Shown here piece after piece: positions 57,685 to 64,000 of a DNA stretch of 64,000 bases. This DNA comes from Burkholderia sp. OK233 (GTDB taxonomy: Bacteria; Pseudomonadota; Gammaproteobacteria; Burkholderiales; Burkholderiaceae), in NCBI RefSeq assembly GCF_900230185.1, contig NZ_OCSR01000001.1, positions 1,736,001 to 1,800,000 on the forward strand, given 5' to 3'. Made by a program: the position numbers and the translations under genes. The notes below the pieces were generated by a model, which was given only the letters and a program-made list of their open reading frames with translations, ran no database searches and was not told the DNA's origin. Each line of letters begins with the position of its first letter. Position 1 is the first letter of the stretch.

Positions 57685-58878
57685 TTAAGCCCGCGATTCC
57701 AGGACTTCGACCGCGGGCAGTTTCTTGCCCTCGAGGAACTCGAGGAAGGCGCCGCCGCCCGTCGAGATGTAGCTGACCTTGTCGTGGATGCCGTACTTGG
57801 CAATCGCCGCCAGCGTATCGCCGCCGCCGGCGATCGAGAACGCCGACGATTTGGCGATCGCGTCAGCCAGCGTCTTCGTACCGTTGCCGAACTGATCGAA
57901 TTCGAACACGCCGACCGGGCCGTTCCACACGATCGTGCCGGCTTTTTCCAGTTGTGCGGCGAGCACCTTGGCGGTTTCCGGTCCGATGTCGAGGATCATG
58001 TCGTCGTCTTCTACATCGGCGACGGCTTTCACTTCAGCCTTGGCGGTGGGCGAAAACTCTTTCGCCGTGACCACGTCGGTCGGGATCGGCACCGAGGCGC
58101 CGCGGGCTTTCGCGGCGTCGATGATGACCTTGGCTTCGGCGACCAGATCGGCTTCGGCGAGCGACTTGCCGATCTTCAGGCCGGCCGCCAGCATGAACGT
58201 ATTGGCGATGCCGCCGCCGACGATCAGCTGATCGACCTTGTCGGCCAGCGACTTCAGAATGGTCAGCTTGGTGGACACCTTCGAGCCGGCAACGATCGCC
58301 ACCAGCGGACGCTTCGGCGCGCCCAGCGCCTTGCCGAGCGCTTCGAGCTCAGCAGCCAGCAGCGGGCCGGCGCAAGCGATCGGCGCGTATTTGGCGATGC
58401 CGTGCGTGGTGGCTTCGGCGCGGTGTGCGGTGCCGAATGCGTCGTTCACGTAGATGTCGCAGAGCTTCGCCATTTTCTGCGCGAGCTCGTCGGAATCCTT
58501 CTTTTCACCCTTGTTGACGCGGCAGTTTTCCAGCAGCACGACCTGGCCCGGCGCGACGTTCACGCCATTTTCGACCCAGTTGGCGACCAGCGGCACGTCA
58601 CGGCCAAGCAGTTCGGCCAGGCGCTTCGCGACCGGCGCGAGCGAATCTTCCGGCTTGAACTCGCCTTCGGTCGGGCGGCCCAGGTGCGACGTGACCATCA
58701 CGGCGGCGCCAGCTTCCAGCGCGGCCTTGATCGCCGGCACGGAGGCGCGGATGCGGGTGTCTTCGGTGATGGTGCCTTGATCGTCCTGCGGCACGTTCAG
58801 ATCGGCGCGGATGAACACGCGTTTGCCGGACAGCTTGCCTTCGGCGATCAGATCGGAGAGACGCAATACCTTGTTCAT
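57685..58878 (-). CDS. pgk: phosphoglycerate kinase
   Basis: 397 residues. It makes ATP from 1,3-bisphosphoglycerate. [25 protein letters not shown] and the [13 protein letters not shown] segment form the N-domain; [16 protein letters not shown] and the C-terminal [16 protein letters not shown] form the nucleotide site. The start at 58878 agrees with family length; the frame to 58962 is not family-like. It is the first of the glycolytic run pgk-pyk-fba on the minus strand. Confidence 0.97.
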   Translation of the reverse strand: MNKVLRLSDLIAEGKLSGKRVFIRADLNVPQDDQGTITEDTRIRASVPAIKAALEAGAAVMVTSHLGRPTEGEFKPEDSLAPVAKRLAELLGRDVPLVANWVENGVNVAPGQVVLLENCRVNKGEKKDSDELAQKMAKLCDIYVNDAFGTAHRAEATTHGIAKYAPIACAGPLLAAELEALGKALGAPKRPLVAIVAGSKVSTKLTILKSLADKVDQLIVGGGIANTFMLAAGLKIGKSLAEADLVAEAKVIIDAAKARGASVPIPTDVVTAKEFSPTAKAEVKAVADVEDDDMILDIGPETAKVLAAQLEKAGTIVWNGPVGVFEFDQFGNGTKTLADAIAKSSAFSIAGGGDTLAAIAKYGIHDKVSYISTGGGAFLEFLEGKKLPAVEVLESRA

Positions 58879-59150
58879 GGGCGTGTATGTGCGAGTTGAT
58901 GGGAAGGCGGTGGCGGACGACGCGCTGGGCCTCAAGCGCGGCAGACTCCAGCGCTTCGGCACGGCAGCGGCTCCACTGAGTCGGGTGCCGGCGGCCAGGC
59001 CGCGGCTGTCGCGCCATGCAGCGGCGCGCTTATCCCGGAAACAGCCATTTTAACTTATCCACACGGCCTTCTGACCCGCAACCAGGCGAATGTCCCGTAT
59101 TTGAAGAATGCGCCGCGCATGTCGCGATGCAGCATTTTCGATCCAATCAA

Positions 59151-59474
59151 CTACATGAAGAGACGCAAGAGCGTGAACACGGCCATTCCCACCACAATCG
59201 TGCCGAGCATGGTGCGCCGCCACATAAACCACGCCAGACCGGACAGCGTCGCGTAAAACTCGTGGTTCGAGGGCGCGAACGAGAGCCCATCCGGCGTTGC
59301 CAGCACATCGGGCAACACGACGGCGGCAAGCGCCGCGGCCGGCGCATAGCGCAGCATCCGCTGGACGCGCGCCGGCAAAACCGTGCGCTCGCCGCCGATT
59401 AGAAACATCGCGCGTGTCACCGCGGTGACGAAGGTCATGCCGAAAATGGCCAGCCAGATCTGCGTGGATGTCAT
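59151..59474 (-). CDS. azlD: branched-chain amino acid export subunit, AzlD family
   Basis: 107 residues with about three membrane helices (WLAIFGMTFVTAVTRAMFL, then LAAVVLPDVLATPDG and GTIVVGMAVFTLL). AzlD-type proteins pair with AzlC to export branched-chain amino acids. The ATG overlaps the azlC stop (ATGA at 59471-59474). About 270 bases downstream of pgk's start hold no gene. Confidence 0.9.
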   Translation of the reverse strand: MTSTQIWLAIFGMTFVTAVTRAMFLIGGERTVLPARVQRMLRYAPAAALAAVVLPDVLATPDGLSFAPSNHEFYATLSGLAWFMWRRTMLGTIVVGMAVFTLLRLFM

Positions 59475-60217
59475 TGGGAATCTCCGGCGCTGTTGCGGAT
59501 GCGGCGCAAGTCGGCACGCTCGACCATCAGATCGGCAGCACTGCCCGCGACAATTGCCGCAATTACCGCGAGCGGCAGCGCGAGCCGGTATGGCAGGTCG
59601 AATGCGAGCAGCGACACCAGGCCTGCGATGCTGACCGCGACCAGCGTGGAACGCGTGGCGATCGCCGACACCATGATGGGCAGCAGCGCCAGCGTGCCTG
59701 CCAGCGCGAGGCCCCAGTTGTCCGGAATCAGGCTCGCCAGCAGAATGCCGACGATCGACGAGACCTGCCATGACAGCCAGCTGCACACCGCCATGCCCCA
59801 GAAGTACGCCTCTTTGCCCGGCACGTAACCGGTCTGGAAGCTCTTCTTCTGGAACAGCAGATAGATCACGTCGCCGTTGAAATAGCCGAGCACGATGCGA
59901 CGCCACATCGGCAGATAGGAAAAATGCGGCGCGAGACCGGCGCTGAAGATCACGAAACGCGTATTGACCATCGCGGCGGTGAGCAGCACGGTCCAGATCG
60001 GCAGCTTGGCGGCCAGCAACGGCAGCACGGCCAGTTGCGACGATCCGGCGTAGCAGAGCAGCGACATGGCGAGCGCCTGCGGCAGCGTGAGCACGGACTT
60101 GCTCATTGCGATGCCGGTGACGAGGCCCCAGGAGAAAATCGCCATCAGTGTGGGCGAATAGTCGCGCGCGCCCTCGCGAAAGGCACGGCGATCGGTATCT
60201 GACAAACGAGCGAGCAT
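59471..60217 (-). CDS. azlC: branched-chain amino acid exporter large subunit, AzlC family
   Basis: 248 residues with several membrane helices, including LPQALAMSLLCYAGSSQLAVL and NTRFVIFSAGLAPHF, the conserved AzlC segments. It works with AzlD in exporting leucine, isoleucine and valine or their analogues. The start is uncertain: the ATG at 60217 and a TTG at 60250 are both without a clear Shine-Dalgarno. It is divergent from ilvE, whose product makes the same amino acids, suggesting linked control. Confidence 0.88.
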   Translation of the reverse strand: MLARLSDTDRRAFREGARDYSPTLMAIFSWGLVTGIAMSKSVLTLPQALAMSLLCYAGSSQLAVLPLLAAKLPIWTVLLTAAMVNTRFVIFSAGLAPHFSYLPMWRRIVLGYFNGDVIYLLFQKKSFQTGYVPGKEAYFWGMAVCSWLSWQVSSIVGILLASLIPDNWGLALAGTLALLPIMVSAIATRSTLVAVSIAGLVSLLAFDLPYRLALPLAVIAAIVAGSAADLMVERADLRRIRNSAGDSQ

Positions 60218-60409
60218 GAGGCGAAACGCGGGCGCCAAGCGGCGGCGCAACGAAGAGAGGTCGGCGCCAGGTCGTCAGGCACCCGCTGGCGCATCCGGAT
60301 TTGAATTATGCGTGCGCCGAATTATAGCGCCCGGCATGCGGCCAAATGCCCGTTCCTTGTGCAAAAGACGCTAAAATAACGCTCTTTCACCGCACCGCTG
60401 GAGAATCGT

Positions 60410-61333
60410 ATGTCAATGGCCGACCGTGACGGCAAGATCTGGATGGATGGCAAGCTCATCGACTGGCGCGACGCCAAGATCCACGTGCTGACCCACACGC
60501 TGCATTACGGCATGGGCGTTTTCGAAGGCGTACGCGCCTACAAAACGGCTGACGGCGGCACGGCGATTTTCCGCCTCCAGGAACACACCAAGCGCTTGCT
60601 GAATTCGGCCAAGATCTTCCAGATGGACGTGCCGTTCGACCACGAAACGCTGGCCGCAGCGCAGTGCGAAGTGGTCCGCGAAAACAAGCTGGAATCCTGC
60701 TACCTGCGCCCGATCATCTGGGTCGGCTCGGAAAAGCTCGGCGTGTCGGCCAAGGGCAACACGATCCACGTGGCGATCGCGGCCTGGCCGTGGGGCGCTT
60801 ACCTCGGCGAAGACGGTATCGCCAAGGGCATCCGCGTGAAGACCTCGTCGTTCACGCGCCATCACGTGAATGTGTCGATGGTCCGCGCCAAGGCGTCGGG
60901 CTGGTACGTAAACTCGATCCTCGCCAACCAGGAAGCGATTGCCGACGGTTACGACGAAGCGCTGCTGCTGGACGTGGACGGCTACGTGTCGGAAGGCTCG
61001 GGCGAGAACTTCTTCCTCGTGAACAACGGCAAGCTGTACACGCCGGATCTGGCGTCGTGCCTCGACGGCATCACGCGCGACACGGTCATCACGCTGGCGC
61101 GCGACGCGGGCATCCAGGTGATCGAAAAGCGCATCACGCGTGACGAGGTCTATACCTGCGACGAAGCGTTCTTTACCGGCACCGCCGCGGAAGTCACGCC
61201 GATCCGCGAACTCGACAACCGCACGATCGGCTCGGGCGCACGTGGCCCGATCACCGAGAAGCTGCAATCGGGCTTCTTCGATATCGTGAACGGCAAGAGC
61301 GATAAGTACGCGCACTGGCTGACCAAGATCTAA
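60410..61333 (+). CDS. ilvE: branched-chain amino acid aminotransferase
   Basis: 307 residues, class IV PLP-dependent transaminase for the last step of leucine, isoleucine and valine synthesis. The PLP lysine lies in VRAKASGWYVNS. LHYGMGVFEGVRAYKT, DVDGYVSEGSGENFFLV and the late FFTGTAAEVTPI are signature segments. GGAG lies 6 bases before the ATG. A compound hairpin follows the stop, and a small zinc-finger gene lies next. Confidence 0.96.
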   Translation: MSMADRDGKIWMDGKLIDWRDAKIHVLTHTLHYGMGVFEGVRAYKTADGGTAIFRLQEHTKRLLNSAKIFQMDVPFDHETLAAAQCEVVRENKLESCYLRPIIWVGSEKLGVSAKGNTIHVAIAAWPWGAYLGEDGIAKGIRVKTSSFTRHHVNVSMVRAKASGWYVNSILANQEAIADGYDEALLLDVDGYVSEGSGENFFLVNNGKLYTPDLASCLDGITRDTVITLARDAGIQVIEKRITRDEVYTCDEAFFTGTAAEVTPIRELDNRTIGSGARGPITEKLQSGFFDIVNGKSDKYAHWLTKI

Positions 61334-61340
61334 CGCGCGC

Positions 61341-61377
61341 TGCGCCGGCCCAAGGCCCTCGGCCTTTTACCGGCGCA
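61341..61377 (+). terminator. compound hairpin after ilvE, weak terminator
   Basis: TGCGCCGG (61341-61348) pairs with CCGGCGCA (61370-61377), enclosing AAGGCC/GGCCTT (61352-61366) followed by TT. It may only attenuate readthrough into the zinc-finger gene 35 bases further on. Confidence 0.5.
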
Positions 61378-61411
61378 ACGCACGCACCCTGCATACAACG
61401 AGAAATCCCCC

Positions 61412-61606
61412 ATGAGCGAAATCAAGGAAATGCCGCTGGTCGAATTGACGGCAAAGGATCTGCCGGCGTACTGCCCGAATCCGGCAATGCCGCGCTGGAG
61501 CGCGCATCCGCGCGTCTTTATCGACGTCACGCACGGCGAGGCGAAATGCCCGTATTGCAGCACGCGTTACAAGCTACGCGACGGCGAAGTGGTCAAGGGT
61601 CACTGA
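61412..61606 (+). CDS. small CHCC-type zinc-finger protein
   Basis: 64 residues. The spacing Cys (AYCPNP), His (SAHPRV), then CPYC near the end forms a CHCC zinc site, as in the family related to the NDUFS6 subunit of complex I. Bacterial members are unassigned; a structural or assembly role is possible. It lies between ilvE and waaF on the same strand, a conserved-looking neighbourhood in Burkholderiales. The Shine-Dalgarno is weak (GAGAAA). The next 276 bases (61607-61882) hold no gene I can support. Confidence 0.87.
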   Translation: MSEIKEMPLVELTAKDLPAYCPNPAMPRWSAHPRVFIDVTHGEAKCPYCSTRYKLRDGEVVKGH

Positions 61607-61882
61607 TCTTGAGCACTGCGCACTGAGCGCTGATCGTTTGCGGCGCTGTTTGCGGCCCTCTTTGCCGGCGCGCCTGCTGCCTGGTTCGTCATGTGACGGG
61701 TCGGCTGCGCTTTTGCAGCAGGTGGCGGCAACGCAAGCGCTGCGCAGCAACGCCGCAGCCGCGGCGGGACCGGTCATGCCGGATCCGCGCCGCAAGGCCC
61801 GCGGCTTTTCCCCATTTACCCAATCGAAGGCCGCGTACATGGTTCGCGCGGCGCTTCGTTTCGACACCGGACACCCACTCTG

Positions 61883-62908
61883 ATGCGTCGCGCGTTGGTT
61901 ATCGCACCGAACTGGATCGGTGACGCATTGATGGCGCAGCCGCTGTTTGCGCGCCTCGTGAAACTGCATCCGCGTATCGTGATCGACGCGGTCGCGCCCT
62001 CGTGGGTCGCGCCCGTGCTCGAACGCATGCCCGAGATTCGCGACGTCTACGCAACGGACCTCGCACACGGCAAGCTGCAGATGCTGCGCCGCTGGCAGCT
62101 GGCAAGCGACTTGCGCGATGTCGGCTACGACGCGGCCTATGTCCTGCCGAATTCGCTCAAATCGGCGCTGATTCCGTGGATGGCGGGCATTCCGCTGCGC
62201 ATCGGCTACACCGGCGAGAGCCGCTACGGCTTGCTGAACGTGCGTCACGCGAATCCGCGCAAAGACGAGCGCCCGCCGATGGTCGGTCATTACGCCGCCC
62301 TCGCCTACGCGCAAGGCGCCAAGGTCCCCGACGACCTGCCGATGCCGCGGCTCGACGCGGATCTGAACGAAGCGTCGCGGGTATCGGCGCGCTTCAATCT
62401 GGATACGCGTGTGCCGCTGCTGGTGTTCTGCCCGGGTGCCGAGTACGGTCCGGCCAAGCGCTGGCCGCCAGAGCATTTCGCTGCGCTCGCGCAGATCGTC
62501 GGCCAGTCGTTCCCCTACACGCAGATCGTCGCGCTCGGCTCGCCGAAAGACGCGCCGCTTGCCCAGGCCATTGCCGAGAAGGCGCCGAACGTGCGCAACC
62601 TGTGCGGCCAGACCGCGCTGAGCGAGGCTTGCGCGCTGATCTCGCGGGCCAACGCGGTCGTCACCAACGATTCCGGCCTGATGCACGTGGCCGCCGCGCT
62701 GCGCCGGCCGCTGGTGGCCGTGTACGGTTCGACCGATCCGCGCCACACGCCGCCCTTGTCCGAGCTCGCGAAGGTACAATGGCTTCATCTCGAATGCAGC
62801 CCCTGTTTTCAGCGCGAGTGTCCGCTCGGGCATCTGAACTGCCTGAAGCAGTTGAGTGCCGAGCAGGTGTTCGGCGATTTGCGCGGCATGTTGCTTGCGC
62901 AACGTTGA
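61883..62908 (+). CDS. waaF: lipopolysaccharide heptosyltransferase II
   Basis: 341-residue glycosyltransferase family 9 enzyme. It adds the second heptose to the LPS inner core on the inner membrane's cytoplasmic face. RALVIAPNWIGDALMAQPLF starts the first Rossmann domain; VFCPGAEYGPAKRWP and VTNDSGLMHVAAALRRPLVAVYGSTDP (cited in part) are characteristic. The C-terminus contains a Cys-containing PCFQRECPLGHLNC segment usual for WaaF. Confidence 0.95.
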   Translation: MRRALVIAPNWIGDALMAQPLFARLVKLHPRIVIDAVAPSWVAPVLERMPEIRDVYATDLAHGKLQMLRRWQLASDLRDVGYDAAYVLPNSLKSALIPWMAGIPLRIGYTGESRYGLLNVRHANPRKDERPPMVGHYAALAYAQGAKVPDDLPMPRLDADLNEASRVSARFNLDTRVPLLVFCPGAEYGPAKRWPPEHFAALAQIVGQSFPYTQIVALGSPKDAPLAQAIAEKAPNVRNLCGQTALSEACALISRANAVVTNDSGLMHVAAALRRPLVAVYGSTDPRHTPPLSELAKVQWLHLECSPCFQRECPLGHLNCLKQLSAEQVFGDLRGMLLAQR

Positions 62909-63085
62909 ACCAAACTGATTCGGCTGATACTTGCACGCAACACCGCACGCCCTGAGCGCGTCGCGTCATGTTCGCGCCTTGCGGCGCGGGCATCCTCGCG
63001 CTTGGGTGCGATTGTCCGGTGCTCCGGACTGTCCCGCTGACCGCTGCCCCGCAACCGCGCGCCGCGCACAAGAGACTGACGAGCC

Positions 63086-63532
63086 ATGCCACGTTTTGCC
63101 CATATCTTCGAAGCCGCCGCCGATACGCTGAACGCCTATTACCAGGCCATCGCCGAGGTGAATATCGACAGCTTGATGGGCCTGTGGATCGATGAGGAAT
63201 TCGTCAGTTGCATCTGCGCCGACGGCTCCCATCTGCACGGCCTCGACAGTATTCGCGCCGGCTTGCAAATCCAGCTCGAAACCGCGCCCGTTTCGATTGA
63301 ACCGCTCGATATTCGGGTCTACGACAGCCTTGGCACCGTCGTCTACGCCATCGCCGAAGCGCACCGGCCGGCCGATCCGAAGGCAGCGCCCGCGATGGTG
63401 TTCACCACTTACGTGATGGTCCACGAACGCGGCGAATGGCGAATTGCGCATATTCACGCGAGTCCGATGCCAAACGAGGCCGCCAGTCAGTTCGCGACCA
63501 AGATGCGACATGGCCAGGGGTCGCTGCACTGA
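63086..63532 (+). CDS. NTF2-like (SnoaL/DUF4440-type) protein
   Basis: 148 residues of the cone-shaped NTF2/ketosteroid-isomerase fold. An N-terminal helix (FAHIFEAAADTLNAYYQAIA), the FVSCICADGSHLHGLDSI segment and the ending GEWRIAHIHASPMP match small-molecule-binding or dimeric members. No catalytic residues can be assigned. It lies 177 bases after waaF and before a YheT-type hydrolase on the same strand, so it could be the first gene of that unit. Confidence 0.85.
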   Translation: MPRFAHIFEAAADTLNAYYQAIAEVNIDSLMGLWIDEEFVSCICADGSHLHGLDSIRAGLQIQLETAPVSIEPLDIRVYDSLGTVVYAIAEAHRPADPKAAPAMVFTTYVMVHERGEWRIAHIHASPMPNEAASQFATKMRHGQGSLH

Positions 63533-63601
63533 CGCCTGACGGGCGCATTTCGCCTATTCGGCCTGTTTCACCGGTTCTACCTTTTTTGCTTTGACGCTGG
63601 C

Positions 63602-64000
63602 ATGAGCACGCCCCGCAGGAAGTCACCCGTCCCGAACGAATCCCCCATGGTGGATTGGAAGACGACGCACCATCAATCCGCTTCTACCGGCGCAGCACGC
63701 GCCGCGGCCGCTGTCGAGGCTACCGTCGAACTGCTCTACCGCGCGCCACTCTGGCTGCCGAACCGGCATGTGCAGACCATTGTCCCGGCGCTGTTTGCGC
63801 GCCGCCCGGCTATCGCGTTCCGGCGCGAGCGCTGGGATACGCCGGATGGCGATTTCATCGATCTCGATTGGGTGGTGCATGACGGCAAGCCTGCCTCAGC
63901 GCTCGCCCCTGCCACGCCCTCCGGGATTCCCGCAGACGACGCTCCGCTGTTCGTGCTGTTTCACGGCCTCGAAGGCAGTTCCACGTCGCACTACGCCGCC
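63602..64000 (+). CDS. YheT-family alpha/beta hydrolase, 3' end outside the window
   Basis: 133 codons are visible, open to the last base. YRAPLWLPNRHVQTIVPALF and RERWDTPDGDFIDLDW are typical of the YheT/AB-hydrolase 1 family, and FVLFHGLEGSSTSHYA is the oxyanion-hole region preceding the nucleophile elbow, which lies beyond the window. Substrates of YheT are not known. The start may be the ATG at 63602 or an in-frame ATG at 63647; neither has a clear Shine-Dalgarno. About 200-250 residues are missing. Confidence 0.85.
   Translation, partial: MSTPRRKSPVPNESPMVDWKTTHHQSASTGAARAAAAVEATVELLYRAPLWLPNRHVQTIVPALFARRPAIAFRRERWDTPDGDFIDLDWVVHDGKPASALAPATPSGIPADDAPLFVLFHGLEGSSTSHYAA

Noticed and set aside
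55818..57803. Pyruvate kinase with a 183-residue N-terminal extension
   Set aside because: The upstream part overlaps the end of pgk, is low-complexity, and a strong GAGGAG site directly precedes the family-consistent ATG at 57254.
57382..58899. 505-codon open frame opposite pgk
   Set aside because: Shadow of phosphoglycerate kinase. It starts within the low-complexity spacer and has no recognisable domain.
61638..61883. 81-codon frame between the zinc-finger gene and waaF
   Set aside because: Its composition resembles random GC-rich DNA, it has no Shine-Dalgarno, and the opposite strand is equally open.

Overview
The window is a GC-rich, gene-dense stretch of a beta-proteobacterial chromosome, most likely from Paraburkholderia or a close Burkholderia relative. 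This rests on the kynU-kynA pair, the BpeAB-OprB-like efflux operon with a divergent TetR gene, the purC-purE-purK-sua5 block, the fba/pyk/pgk run, and general codon and GC character. I saw no tRNA, rRNA, CRISPR array, transposase or integrase. Both ends cut a gene: kynU at the left and a YheT-type hydrolase at the right.

Left part (1-22 kb). The 3' part of kynU and kynA (tryptophan to anthranilate) are followed by an orphan small protein. Its leader folds like a C4-type antisense RNA (phage P1 icd / P4 ash region). This is the most unusual feature in the window. About 19 kb of polyol catabolism follows. The first block (minus strand) is an AraC regulator, a CUT2 (ribose-type) ABC transporter, a zinc dehydrogenase, an FGGY kinase and a DCXR-like SDR. 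The second (plus strand) is a D-arabinitol-type dehydrogenase, xylulokinase and a SorC-type regulator. The third (minus strand) is a SmoS-like dehydrogenase, a CUT1 polyol transporter and a HAD phosphatase. Together they import sugar alcohols, oxidise them to ketoses and phosphorylate these, probably into the pentose-phosphate pathway.

Middle (22-46 kb). A zur-znuA-znuC-znuB metal-uptake operon has an unusual His-rich tail on its ATPase. It is followed by the glutathione formaldehyde pathway (fghA, frmA), another FGGY kinase, a xanthine/uracil-type permease, an RND efflux operon with a well-formed promoter/operator, an isochorismatase-like hydrolase divergent from a GlxA-type regulator, a DUF427/CoxG pair, a small exported protein, an HtrA/Do protease, and an OmpR-type two-component system.

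Right part (46-64 kb). This is mostly housekeeping: PBP4-type carboxypeptidase, a membrane fatty-acid hydroxylase, a GDSL lipoprotein, Sua5, purine genes, glycolytic fba, pyk and pgk, azlCD divergent from ilvE, a small zinc-finger protein, waaF, an NTF2-fold protein and a partial alpha/beta hydrolase.

Most start sites were set by visible Shine-Dalgarno sequences or ATGA overlaps rather than by the longest open frame. Functional names rest on remembered family resemblance and motifs, since no search could be run.
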